DNA of 64,000 nt. Origin: Flavobacterium akiainvivens. Its GTDB lineage: Bacteria; Bacteroidota; Bacteroidia; Flavobacteriales; Flavobacteriaceae. The notes beneath the pieces were generated by a model. It was given only the letters and a program-made list of their open reading frames with translations. It ran no database searches and was not told the origin of the DNA. Each line of letters opens with the position of its first letter. Position 1 is the stretch's first letter. The stretch is taken from assembly GCF_001278115.1 (NCBI RefSeq), contig NZ_LIYD01000005.1, positions 3,125,716 to 3,189,715 of the forward strand. The letters are read 5' to 3'. Of the stretch, positions 52,670 through 59,967 are shown piece by piece. The translations under genes were made by a program, and so were the position numbers.

Positions 52670-53240
52670 AACAGAAAAACCGGTTTACAGTTTTCAACAG
52701 TTATTAAATAATAAAAAATCTTTCTTTTAAATTTTAAAAATTTTTGATTGTTATTATTGCTTGTTGATAAGTGGGAAAACTTTTTAAGGGATTGCCCATT
52801 TTGAGAGTTATACAATTTTATACAAAGGTTTCAACAATGTTAAGAGTGTGTAAAAATTTTAAAATGAGGTGGTTTCGTTTTTTTCGTTACAGGTTATTAA
52901 CAATGGTTAATTTGTGTTTTTATACCCGGGTTATGGAAAACTTTACCTGTTAATAGTTGTTAATAACTCGTGTTAACGTTTTGATAACACAACAAAAAGT
53001 TTACAAAAAATTTATTTGGAAAATTCGCACCTTTTTCTCCTTATAAATTTTTGGATACGGGTTAAAAAAATCTTTGTTTTTTGGTTGTAGAGTTATCAAC
53101 AAAGTTGTTGATTTTGTAGTGTCTTTATTTTCAGGGCATTTAAATAGTTACTAACACCGTAGGATTTTAACATATTTATTTGTAATATAATAGGCAACCC
53201 ACCCTAACTTATTAATAGCTACGGCGTTATTGTTTTATGC
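52670..53240. other. Candidate replication origin (oriC): AT-rich gene-free region with DnaA-box-like repeats
   Basis: The 619 bp between the DUF2007 and rpiB genes hold no convincing gene and are very AT-rich. DnaA-box-like 9-mers (consensus TTATCCACA) are TTTTCAACA 52691-52699, TTATCAACA 52762-52770 (minus) and 53093-53101 (plus), GTTTCAACA 52828-52836, TTATTAACA 52894-52902 (plus) and 52958-52966 (minus), and CTATTAACA 52948-52956 (minus). The 53093 box faces a mirrored partner at 53106-53114. The run 52701-52760 is almost pure A/T and could be the unwinding element. The function is inferred; no search or GC-skew was run. Confidence 0.55.
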
Positions 53241-53260
53241 CTATTTAAGCCGTAACTTTG
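53230..53260 (+). promoter_or_regulatory. Promoter for rpiB (TTG at 53230-53232, N20, TAACTTTG at 53253-53260)
   Basis: Both elements fit the Bacteroidota consensus and spacing. The predicted leader is about 24 nt. Confidence 0.7.
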
Positions 53261-53288
53261 CCCTGAACAATACAACACTTATTAGTAT

Positions 53289-53720
53289 ATGAAAATTAGT
53301 ATAGGCAACGACCACGCCGGCCCGGAGTATAAAAAAGCCATTGTAGCGCACCTTGAATCAAAGGGTTATGAAGTTATTAACCACGGAACCGATACGGTAG
53401 ACAGTGTTGACTATGCCGATTTTATTCACCCGGTGGCTACCGATGTTGAAAACGGTACGGTAGAGTTTGGCATTATTATTTGCGGAAGCGGTAACGGCGC
53501 CGCCATGACGGCCAACAAGCACCAGAAAATTCGCGCGGCACTGTGCTGGACCAAAGAAATTACTGAGCTGGCACGCCAGCATAACGATGCCAACATACTG
53601 AGCATACCTGCCCGCTTTACCAGCAAAGAACAGGCTGTGGCAATGGTTGACACTTTTTTAAATACGGCTTTTGAAGGTGGCCGCCACCAAACCCGTATTG
53701 ACAAAATGCCTTGTATGTAA
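53289..53720 (+). CDS. rpiB: Ribose-5-phosphate isomerase B
   Basis: 143-aa pentose-phosphate isomerase (ribose-5-P to ribulose-5-P). Features: the N-terminal IGNDHAGPEYK near residue 5, the active-site loop IIICGSGNGAAMTANK with the catalytic Cys near residue 65, and the C-terminal RHQTRIDKM. Full length. It lies to the right of the candidate origin and reads away from it. Its terminator and flank contain repeated ATTCCGTCAA stretches. Confidence 0.95.
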   Translation: MKISIGNDHAGPEYKKAIVAHLESKGYEVINHGTDTVDSVDYADFIHPVATDVENGTVEFGIIICGSGNGAAMTANKHQKIRAALCWTKEITELARQHNDANILSIPARFTSKEQAVAMVDTFLNTAFEGGRHQTRIDKMPCM

Positions 53721-53777
53721 TATCAGGCACTGACTGAATTAACATTAATTCCGTCAACGTACTGACTCAATTTATAT

Positions 53778-53808
53778 AAATTCCGTCAATCAACTGACGG
53801 AATTTTCA
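53778..53808 (+). terminator. Intrinsic terminator of rpiB
   Basis: 11-bp stem (53778-53788 with 53795-53805) and a 6-nt loop, T-rich tail. An extra copy of ATTCCGTCAA sits at 53747-53756. Confidence 0.85.
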
Positions 53809-53920
53809 TTTTTATATGGTTTTATAAAAGTTAGTAAAAACCCCTTATTTTACAGGTGTTTGACACAAATGCCGTAAAAATGCCGTAGTAAAACCGTTAC
53901 CAAAGGCACACTGGCCGGGG

Positions 53921-53928
53921 TAATTTTG
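53921..53928 (+). promoter_or_regulatory. Promoter -7 box (TAATTTTG)
   Basis: Exact TAnnTTTG match 27 nt before the HTH gene ATG. Confidence 0.55.
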
Positions 53929-53954
53929 CGGCATAATCTTTAAAACAAAACCAC

Positions 53955-54518
53955 ATGACAACAGTAGGTAAAAAAATTGCCGAAATAAGGAAACAAAAAG
54001 GGCTGACACAGGAAGAACTATCGGAAGCGGCGAAGATAAACCTGCGCACTCTGCAACGTATAGAAAAGGATGAAACCGAGCCGCGCGGCAACTCACTACA
54101 GGGTATATGTGCAGCACTGGGTGTGCCGGTAGAAAGCATACTGGATTATGGCAAGGTTGAAGACCCGGGCTACCTGGTATTTTTGCACCTTTCGGTACTG
54201 GGTGGTGTGTTTATACCGTTTGGTAATATTATACTCCCGCTGATTTTATGGCTTAACAAGCGCGACAGGATAAAGGAAGTACAGCTGCACGGTGCCACTA
54301 TTTTAAACTTTCAGATTGTATGGCTGGTTGTTATTAACGTGCTGTTAGTTACCTATTTTTTGTTGAAAATTACAAAGGAGGCGTATGCAAATAATTATGC
54401 TTATGCGGCTATGGCTGTATATGCAATCAACCTAATATGGCCTGTTGTAAATGCAATACGGGTTAAGAAAAACCCTGAGAAACAGTTGTATCCGGTGCTG
54501 ATACGTTTTGTAAAATAG
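53955..54518 (+). CDS. XRE-type HTH protein with membrane domain (DUF4870-like)
   Basis: 187 aa. Residues about 5-62 are an XRE/Cro helix-turn-helix (IAEIRKQKGLTQEELSEAAKINLRTLQRIEKDETEP). Residues about 75-165 contain three hydrophobic helices with the pattern of DUF4870 (GGVFIPFGNIILPLILWLNKRDR), a domain usually found in small membrane proteins. The fusion of a DNA-binding head to this membrane domain is common in Bacteroidota from memory. A membrane-tethered regulator; target unknown. A weak terminator follows. Confidence 0.83.
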   Translation: MTTVGKKIAEIRKQKGLTQEELSEAAKINLRTLQRIEKDETEPRGNSLQGICAALGVPVESILDYGKVEDPGYLVFLHLSVLGGVFIPFGNIILPLILWLNKRDRIKEVQLHGATILNFQIVWLVVINVLLVTYFLLKITKEAYANNYAYAAMAVYAINLIWPVVNAIRVKKNPEKQLYPVLIRFVK

Positions 54519-54522
54519 CAAA

Positions 54523-54545
54523 ATCCCGCCTATGCGGGATGATGG
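54523..54545 (+). terminator. Weak hairpin terminator
   Basis: ATCCCGC/GCGGGAT with a 4-nt loop, 4 bp after the stop. The T tract is poor. Confidence 0.5.
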
Positions 54546-54574
54546 TTTTACTATTTTTTAAAACCCGGATTCTA

Positions 54575-55099
54575 TCATATCGTATTGTGTTGTTTCTTTG
54601 GAAATAATATAAATGCCGAAACCACATAAAACAGCAGCAGGTGGCCGGAGAACATTCTTGTTTCGTTTGCTTTGTAATAGGTGTATTCTGCCGGGGTAAT
54701 GGTTTTTATACGTTTTCCGTGATCTGTAAGCACATATTGGCCGTTTTCAATATTGGGCATACCTCCATCTGAGGTGTGCAGGGCTGTATAAAAATTAAAT
54801 GCTGTATAAGCAAAGAGCAGTATCCCTACTATTTTTACCCAAACAGGCACATAATCTAAATTAATTTTTGAACGCGAAAAATAGTTTATGGCAGGCATTT
54901 CGCCGGTGCGCCTGTATTCTTCCATTTGCTGTTTTTTCTTTAGATGTATTATAGAAGGTATAAACACTATAAAAACGCCAGGACCCAATGTTGCTAAAAA
55001 CAAGCCGGAATTATTTATGCTAATCCCAAGAATGGAAATAATATGTACAGTAAGGCATACTAAAAAGCCTATACAGGCAGTGTAAAAGAAGTATTTCAT
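54575..55099 (-). CDS. Hypothetical membrane protein
   Basis: 174 aa from ATG 55099 (MKYFFYTACIGFLVCL). The frame extends 28 residues upstream, but this part runs through a hairpin terminator and is not hydrophobic, so the inner ATG is chosen. Four hydrophobic segments (about 3-22, 30-48, 83-101 and 152-168) are separated by a cytoplasmic basic loop and a polar loop of about 45 residues. No family recognised. Confidence 0.6.
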   Translation of the reverse strand: MKYFFYTACIGFLVCLTVHIISILGISINNSGLFLATLGPGVFIVFIPSIIHLKKKQQMEEYRRTGEMPAINYFSRSKINLDYVPVWVKIVGILLFAYTAFNFYTALHTSDGGMPNIENGQYVLTDHGKRIKTITPAEYTYYKANETRMFSGHLLLFYVVSAFILFPKKQHNTI

Positions 55100-55128
55100 A
55101 TAGAAGGTGTTGGTGTGTACTAATTTAC

Positions 55129-55156
55129 AATAAATCCCGCCACGGCGGGATTTATT
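55129..55156 (-). terminator. Intrinsic terminator (12-bp stem)
   Basis: Stem AATAAATCCCGC with its complement and a CACG loop. It lies downstream of the PH-domain gene on the minus strand. Confidence 0.75.
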
Positions 55157-55178
55157 GTTTTTATAAGGGTTGCGGTTT

Positions 55179-55276
55179 GTCATGCTGAGCGGAACGCAGT
55201 GGAGCCGAAGTATCTTTGGGTTTAATACATTTTAAAAGAGAGATTCCTCAACTCCGCAAACTTCGTTCGGAATGAC
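55179..55276. repeat. Dispersed TCATGCTGAGCGGA...-type elements
   Basis: A GTCATGCTGAGCGGA element at about 55180-55212 and an ACTCCGCAAACTTCG...GAATGACA element at 55250-55277 form a loose inverted pair. Related elements occur at 57476-57505, 57975-58003 and 58411-58452. Confidence 0.65.
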
Positions 55277-55295
55277 AAAAATGCCGGATTATTAA

Positions 55296-55676
55296 CTACC
55301 CCAACACGTGCTGTGCCAGTACTTTTTGCACGTCGTATATGTTAACCGATTTGTTGAATTTTTTGGTGATGCTTGGGTTGGCCTCGCTTGATACCCATAT
55401 TTTCAGTTCGGCATCAAGGTCAAACGTGCCCGATGTTTCTATGCTAAAGCGGGTAATGCTTTTGTAGGTAATGCTAAAATACTCTACTTTTTTACCGGTA
55501 AGGCCCTGCACATCTATAATTATCATGCGCTTGTTGGTAAAAATAAACGTATCGCGAATAAGCTTAAAGCCTATTTCAATCTGCTCGCCATCGGTTAGCA
55601 GCTGGCCGTATTCGGCCTGAAGTTTAGCGGGGTCTACTGCCCCGGCGTTGCCCAGTAAAGAAGAAAAAAGTCCCAT
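55296..55676 (-). CDS. Bacterial PH-domain protein
   Basis: 126 aa, soluble. Residues about 20-120 match the bacterial PH domain family (PF08000, YokE-like): LLTDGEQIEIGFKLIRDTFIFTNKRMIIID, then VEYFSITYKSITRFSIETSG, then LKIWVSS. Function unknown. Transcribed alone; the 3' flank carries dispersed repeats and a terminator. Confidence 0.82.
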   Translation of the reverse strand: MGLFSSLLGNAGAVDPAKLQAEYGQLLTDGEQIEIGFKLIRDTFIFTNKRMIIIDVQGLTGKKVEYFSITYKSITRFSIETSGTFDLDAELKIWVSSEANPSITKKFNKSVNIYDVQKVLAQHVLG

Positions 55677-55759
55677 AATTGTTTGTTGATTTTAGTTAGG
55701 TAAATGTAGCGGATTTACCTATTGGTAAGGCAAAAAAATTCCGCCAAAGGCTGAAAAGA

Positions 55760-56623
55760 TTAATATGTAAACCGGTCAATGTACACCTGCCGTTTTGCCT
55801 CGCTTATACCCAGCACGGTGTGGATGTAGTTGTCTACAGACCCGTATTTTGATTCAATTTCGTCAAATGCGGCCTGCAGGTAGGCGGTTTCAATCCAGCT
55901 GAGTTTTTCGAGTACGCCAATATCCATCTTCGGGAAGATAAAGTGGAAGTTATTAGTCTTACGCAACCGTTTGTTTATGAGGTTTTTACGCTGGTTGTTG
56001 CTGGTAAGGTATTCATTAAAAATAACACTGTCGTCAAAACGCAGCACCTTTAATACCAGTGCAGTGATAATGCCGGTGCGGTCTTTACCGGCGGTGCAGT
56101 GGTATAGTACAGGTGCATCAGAATCTAACACCTGGTGTATAATGGTTTTAATAACATCGGGCTTTTCGGTAACGTAGCCGCGGTAAAAGGCCAGCATACG
56201 GTTATTGGCATCGGTGCTGTTTACTTTGCCTTTTAAAACAAGGGTGCGCGCCTGGTTGAGCTGATCGCCCTTGTCTTCAAACGCGGCAAGGCGCAGGTAC
56301 TGCACCCCGGGCGGAATTACGTCGGGTTTTTGGGCCACCTCGGCATCGGTACGCAGGTCGATAACCGTTTTAATGCCCAGGTTAGTGAATGCCGAAAAGC
56401 GTTTGGGTTTGAGGGCACTGAGGTCGGCGCTGCGGTATATAAGGCTGTCTTTAAGTGTTTTGCCCTGGCTGTTGGTAATACCCGCCACGTTACGGAAGTT
56501 GTTAATACCCTTAACCGTAACGGTTGTAGCGGTAACGTTTTGCGCCATTTCGGCCTGCTTAAAATTGTAGGATGAGCACGAGCCCAGCGCCAGCAGTATG
56601 ATGAAGCTAAATTTCCTTAGCAT
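55760..56623 (-). CDS. Tyrosine-protein phosphatase-like lipoprotein
   Basis: 287 aa. Lipoprotein signal with lipobox ALGSC (Cys16), then a dual-specificity/tyrosine phosphatase domain of the Y_phosphatase3 group. NFRNVAG near residue 42, YRSADLSAL near 63 and IDLRTDAEV near 88 precede the P-loop HCTAGKDRTGI with catalytic Cys176 and Arg182. Probably acts in the periplasm or on the outer membrane; the substrate is unknown (phosphotyrosine or phosphoinositide in relatives). Confidence 0.87.
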   Translation of the reverse strand: MLRKFSFIILLALGSCSSYNFKQAEMAQNVTATTVTVKGINNFRNVAGITNSQGKTLKDSLIYRSADLSALKPKRFSAFTNLGIKTVIDLRTDAEVAQKPDVIPPGVQYLRLAAFEDKGDQLNQARTLVLKGKVNSTDANNRMLAFYRGYVTEKPDVIKTIIHQVLDSDAPVLYHCTAGKDRTGIITALVLKVLRFDDSVIFNEYLTSNNQRKNLINKRLRKTNNFHFIFPKMDIGVLEKLSWIETAYLQAAFDEIESKYGSVDNYIHTVLGISEAKRQVYIDRFTY

Positions 56624-56664
56624 TGGTATTGTATTGAATGCTAAAGGTACGAAGGGTTTGGATA

Positions 56665-56690
56665 TAAAAAAATCCCGCTCGGGCAGGATT
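56665..56690 (-). terminator. Terminator of the HigBA operon
   Basis: On the minus strand the stem AATCCTGC/GCGGGATT (one mismatch) is followed by T6. Confidence 0.75.
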
Positions 56691-56711
56691 AAGATTTAGT
56701 TGCGGCAGAAA

Positions 56712-57041
56712 TTATACAGCAATTTGTACCACATCATTTTGCAGTTCAACATTAAAGTTTACTTTAGCTTTTAATGCGCCAAATACTTTTAAAATAGTAT
56801 CTAAAGTAACATTGGTAGTATTGTTTTCAAGCTTTGATATCTGCGCCCTTTGCACACCTATAAGCTTACCAAGCTGTTCCTGTGTAAGGTTACGCTCCAG
56901 GCGCACTTTTTTTATCAGGTCGCCTAATACCTCAAGCTGAAGTTCCTGCTCATATACCTGCCTGTTTACCGTTTCTTTTGTACCAATAAATTCGTCTTTA
57001 ATCTGGTCGAAGGTAAATACCTGAAGCTCTTTATTTTCCAT
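56712..57041 (-). CDS. HigA-type antitoxin (HTH regulator)
   Basis: 109 aa with an XRE helix-turn-helix at about 40-98 (LIKKVRLERNLTQEQLGKLIGVQRAQISKLENNT). It follows the toxin gene with an 11-nt overlap, the toxin-first order that marks HigBA-type modules. It would bind the toxin and repress the promoter at 57403-57410. The N-terminal 35 residues are charged and may contact the toxin. Confidence 0.87.
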   Translation of the reverse strand: MENKELQVFTFDQIKDEFIGTKETVNRQVYEQELQLEVLGDLIKKVRLERNLTQEQLGKLIGVQRAQISKLENNTTNVTLDTILKVFGALKAKVNFNVELQNDVVQIAV

Positions 57042-57381
57042 GATTCCTGTTTTTTAATTCAAAGTATAAGACCCTTATTTTTTCTGCTTTTTCAATTTCC
57101 TTTTCAGGGGTTTTCCCGGTTTTTTTAATAATACCATGTGTAGCCAGAACCAGCGTTTCTACTTTGTCTGTTTTATCCCAAAATGCAAATATCCTGATGT
57201 GCTTAGTGTTGTACAATGTGCGGAACTCCCAAATTTCGCCTTTTAGCTTTTTAAAGAGCTCGTTATCATTTTTTACCCTGGCTTTGTCAATATTAAAAAT
57301 TATTTTGCGGCGTGTTTTTTCATCAAGAGATACTAAAAACTCACGTGCCTCTGTTAAAAACAGCACTTCAAACTTTGTCAT
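57031..57381 (-). CDS. HigB-type toxin (RelE/ParE superfamily, Gp49-like)
   Basis: 116-aa predicted mRNA interferase. Strand-helix pattern of the Gp49/HigB family: FEVLFLTEAREFLVSLDEKTRRKI, FKKLKGEIWEFRTLYNTKHIRIFAFWDK near 45-70, and GIIKKTGKTPEKEIEKAEKI near 83. Basic and aromatic residues typical of the RNase surface are present. First gene of the module, with its own promoter. It may cleave translated mRNA under stress; this is family knowledge, not shown here. Confidence 0.88.
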   Translation of the reverse strand: MTKFEVLFLTEAREFLVSLDEKTRRKIIFNIDKARVKNDNELFKKLKGEIWEFRTLYNTKHIRIFAFWDKTDKVETLVLATHGIIKKTGKTPEKEIEKAEKIRVLYFELKNRNHGK

Positions 57382-57402
57382 TGAGGATGGTTTGTTTCCT
57401 TA

Positions 57403-57430
57403 CAAAGATACAAAATAATTTTAGATGCAA
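57403..57430 (-). promoter_or_regulatory. HigBA promoter (TTG at 57428-57430, N17, TATCTTTG at 57403-57410)
   Basis: Both Bacteroidota elements on the minus strand with consistent spacing; 22 nt to the toxin ATG. Confidence 0.68.
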
Positions 57431-57432
57431 TA

Positions 57433-57458
57433 AAAAATCCGCCGTTTGGCGGATTTTT
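57433..57458 (-). terminator. Intrinsic terminator
   Basis: 11-bp stem (57433-57443 with 57448-57458), loop GTTT, A/T on both sides. It ends the lipoprotein gene at 57518, and its foot overlaps the HigBA -33 region. Confidence 0.88.
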
Positions 57459-57517
57459 AGTGTTTTGAGATTTGTTATGCTCAGTGGAGTTGAAGAATCT
57501 CTTTAAGGCTGTTGCGG

Positions 57518-57940
57518 TTATTTTTTTGCAGCAGATATATAATAATTTATTGCAGGCTTTGCGCTATCCAGCACTACAAAATTAAAGGTTTCGGAATCCC
57601 AGTCTACCGAGATGCTGTCGCCGTTTTTAATGTTTATTTTAGAGAGGTAATAGGTGTGCAGGCCGTTATTAACATTGTGACCTGTTTTTATACTGCGTTT
57701 TTCTCCGTTTACCGTTACGGCTATAGCACCGGTGTTTTCTTTTTTGGTGGTTACCACTATCCTCTTTTTTTTGGGTACTAATTCTGTCATACGGTTAACG
57801 GAAAGGCTAAATGTGCTGTCTGATGGGCTGCGCAGCTGATCTACGACCTCCTGGTTGGTATTGGTAATGTAATGGGTAAAGGCACCGTCGCACGAGGTTA
57901 ACAGGGCGGCAACGCAAAGGCTTAAAAGTGTTGTTTTCAT
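57518..57940 (-). CDS. Hypothetical lipoprotein
   Basis: 140 aa; signal with lipobox LLTSC (Cys17). The mature part is beta-rich with a basic central segment (LVPKKKRIVVTTKKENTG). No family recognised. Transcribed alone, with dispersed repeat elements on both flanks. Confidence 0.6.
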   Translation of the reverse strand: MKTTLLSLCVAALLTSCDGAFTHYITNTNQEVVDQLRSPSDSTFSLSVNRMTELVPKKKRIVVTTKKENTGAIAVTVNGEKRSIKTGHNVNNGLHTYYLSKINIKNGDSISVDWDSETFNFVVLDSAKPAINYYISAAKK

Positions 57941-57974
57941 GGTTGAGAGTTTGTTATGTTTTGCGGAGTGGTTT

Positions 57975-58003
57975 TGTCATGCTGAGCGGAGCCGAAGCAC
58001 CTC
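57975..58003 (+). repeat. Dispersed TCATGCTGAGCGGAGCCGAAG-type element
   Basis: One copy between two small genes. A second one with extra GCTTGCGGAGTTGAGG is at 58411-58452, and a variant at 57476-57505. Confidence 0.7.
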
Positions 58004-58006
58004 ATT

Positions 58007-58396
58007 TTACTTGTTTCTATACAGTTCTTCATACACTGTCCAAAATCCCCTGCTTTCTTTACGCCAGGGTATACTATGTGCGGGGTCATACAGCATATCA
58101 TATACTATATTGTACGAGCCTTTATAAGGTTCTATTTTGTATTTTACTTCGGTAAAATGTTCCTCTCCTTCCGTTTTAATGGCAATGCTATTGGCCGATT
58201 TGCGGCGCCATTGTACCTCGTGGCGGTATTCATAGGGTTCTTCATCGTCCTGTCCCCACGAGTACATGTTTCCGGTACCATCAGCGTTCAGTACCAGCTC
58301 AGTTCCCATAACAATATGGAAACCGCCTTCGTTAGTGGTTTGCCAAATGCCCACAAGTTCATCTTGTTTGGGACGTTTTTTAAAGAAACTGAACAT
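58007..58396 (-). CDS. Hypothetical protein
   Basis: 129 aa, soluble, begins MFSFFKKRPKQDELVGIWQTTN. A lipocalin-like opening (GIWQTT...TELVLNADGTGNMYSWG) and alternating strands suggest a small beta-barrel or lipocalin-like fold; no named family recognised. No signal peptide. It lies between two dispersed repeat elements. Confidence 0.6.
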   Translation of the reverse strand: MFSFFKKRPKQDELVGIWQTTNEGGFHIVMGTELVLNADGTGNMYSWGQDDEEPYEYRHEVQWRRKSANSIAIKTEGEEHFTEVKYKIEPYKGSYNIVYDMLYDPAHSIPWRKESRGFWTVYEELYRNK

Positions 58397-58452
58397 AGTT
58401 ATTATTAAACGTTTTTGTCATGCTGAGCGGAGCTTGCGGAGTTGAGGTATCT

Positions 58453-58941
58453 CTAATTATTCTCTAAATTACGTTCTTTTATGGCCTGTGCTTCTTCATT
58501 AGGGATTACCTCCTGTAAAATTACAAATTTTTTAAGGTTGTCAGAATATGGCCTGTACACGCCAATACCGCCCAACAGCTTCAGGGCTATACCGGCAAAT
58601 TCCCAGGCATCATATTCATCGGCTTCAAAAACGCCAGTGGTAAGCTGTTCAAAGCCATGGGTTTCGCCATATTGCTTTATGGTTTCAGCCGGTTTACGGG
58701 CTTTGGCTAATACACTTTCGTTATGCCAAGCCCACATCCATGTGTTGCTTTTTTCAGATAACGAGCCCACATCGGCATACCTGAAATTGAGTTGCTCCTC
58801 CCCTGTTGAAAACGTAAACAGCCCTGTTTGCTGGTCATAATACCAGTTGGCATAACTGTTTATATCGTAGCGGGTATGCATTTCGTCCTGAAGGGTGTGT
58901 AGCTCCTGGTGGCACTGTGCGGCGAAGTCTTGGTAGGTCAC
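58453..58941 (-). CDS. DUF6882 domain protein
   Basis: 162 aa with a GTG start whose bases overlap the stop TGA of the 48-aa gene upstream (GTGA). The aromatic-rich middle (WYYDQQTGLFTFSTGEEQLNFRYADVGSLSEKSNTWMWAW) is the DUF6882 signature as I recall it. Soluble; function unknown. The translational overlap makes a two-gene operon with the small protein. Confidence 0.72.
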   Translation of the reverse strand: MTYQDFAAQCHQELHTLQDEMHTRYDINSYANWYYDQQTGLFTFSTGEEQLNFRYADVGSLSEKSNTWMWAWHNESVLAKARKPAETIKQYGETHGFEQLTTGVFEADEYDAWEFAGIALKLLGGIGVYRPYSDNLKKFVILQEVIPNEEAQAIKERNLENN

Positions 58942-59084
58942 GGTTGTTTATCCTTAAATTTCTCAAGCATCTCAGCACTGGTTTTATACCTGCCGTTTTT
59001 AAAGTCGTCTTCAGACTGGTCAATCCTGCGGTTTAATTCTTCAACCGTCATGGGTTTAAAATGGTCGTTTGGTTTGTTTTGCAT
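58938..59084 (-). CDS. Small acidic/basic protein, 48 aa
   Basis: Begins MQNKPNDHFKPMTVEELN and continues RRIDQSEDDFKNGRYKTSAEMLEKFKDK. The pattern (M/T)xEEL..RID.S..D..NGR...S.E(M/L) is that of small antitoxin-like or addiction-module proteins (RelB-like C-termini), though no partner toxin is next to it: the overlapping downstream gene encodes DUF6882. An internal Met at residue 12 could be the real start. Function uncertain. Confidence 0.62.
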   Translation of the reverse strand: MQNKPNDHFKPMTVEELNRRIDQSEDDFKNGRYKTSAEMLEKFKDKQP

Positions 59085-59126
59085 GTGTGAGTTTTTTTTG
59101 CTGGCGCGGACATTTGTGCGTGCTTT

Positions 59127-59849
59127 TTAGGTTGTTGCAAGCAAGCTGTTTCTGAAAACATTTTCTCTGTGATAATGTATATATTTTATATTTTCAGGTT
59201 TTAAATCAATCCTAATATTAGGATTTATACCAATTAAATCAAGATCACTTATTTCATTAGAAATAATAATTTTTCCAGAATCTTCAAATGATATAAAACC
59301 AAGATCAAATAGTTTATCATAAGTTGGTAATAGTAATAGTCCGTTAAATTTATCTATTCTTTCAGAATTATTACTGATTTTCCAAGGTTTAATATGTGAA
59401 GCTATTAACAATCTTATATCCTTAAATTTTGAAATTGAACAGGTGTTCCATAAATTTATTAAATCTGATCTATATTTTCCTTGTCCAATCCTACTTAAAA
59501 TTATTGTGGTTTTTTCTGATTGAGTTAATGATGTATCACTATTAATGTTATTTAAAATGACTTCATCAATCATATCAGTATTTAATTCTAAAAATTCAAT
59601 ATATAAATCAAATGATCTACTATACATACGATTGCCTTTTACATTTTTTGAAATAAATTCTTCACGACTGAAATATTCATCCCTTAGTAATGAAGCTTGT
59701 CTAAAATCAATGATTTTATATAAATCAATTTCTTTATTGAATGATTTTTTAAAATGATTAGAAATTGTCGTTATTGTGGATGAGTACTTTTCAGGTTTAG
59801 TTATATGATTGTTATTTGATTTAATCCAAGTTAGGAATTTTTCTTCCAT
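59127..59849 (-). CDS. HNH endonuclease, AT-rich
   Basis: 240 aa starting at ATG 59849 (MEEKFLTWIKSNNNH). The frame extends to 59882, but a perfect promoter box lies across that upstream ATG, so the inner ATG is used. The C-terminal third contains an HNH_2-type nuclease site: ASHIKPWKISNNSERIDKFNGLLLLPTYDKLFDLGFISF. The N-terminal 140 residues are helical and unrecognised and may give specificity. The gene is strongly AT-rich against its neighbours, suggesting recent acquisition. HNH_2 nucleases of this kind occur in restriction systems of the modified-DNA-cleaving type; this is inference. Confidence 0.82.
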   Translation of the reverse strand: MEEKFLTWIKSNNNHITKPEKYSSTITTISNHFKKSFNKEIDLYKIIDFRQASLLRDEYFSREEFISKNVKGNRMYSRSFDLYIEFLELNTDMIDEVILNNINSDTSLTQSEKTTIILSRIGQGKYRSDLINLWNTCSISKFKDIRLLIASHIKPWKISNNSERIDKFNGLLLLPTYDKLFDLGFISFEDSGKIIISNEISDLDLIGINPNIRIDLKPENIKYIHYHRENVFRNSLLATT

Positions 59850-59871
59850 GATATGAGGTTTTTTAGTCTCC

Positions 59872-59879
59872 CAAACATA
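59872..59879 (-). promoter_or_regulatory. Promoter -7 box (TATGTTTG) for the HNH gene
   Basis: Exact TAnnTTTG match on the minus strand, overlapping an upstream in-frame ATG and placing the start near 59865. Confidence 0.6.
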
Positions 59880-59967
59880 CAAAATTCCCTACACAAAAAA
59901 TCTCCCCTCACCCCACCCGCCCCAAAAACTTTTTCTTGATATTTGCATTCCTTATTTCCACTTATCG

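Noticed and set aside
52771..52953. 60-aa frame in the AT-rich spacer
   Set aside because: No start context, composition like the surrounding non-coding DNA, and it overlaps the DnaA-box-like repeats.
55100..55183. 28-residue extension of the membrane protein at 54575-55099
   Set aside because: The extension is read through a terminator hairpin; the inner ATG starts a normal membrane segment.
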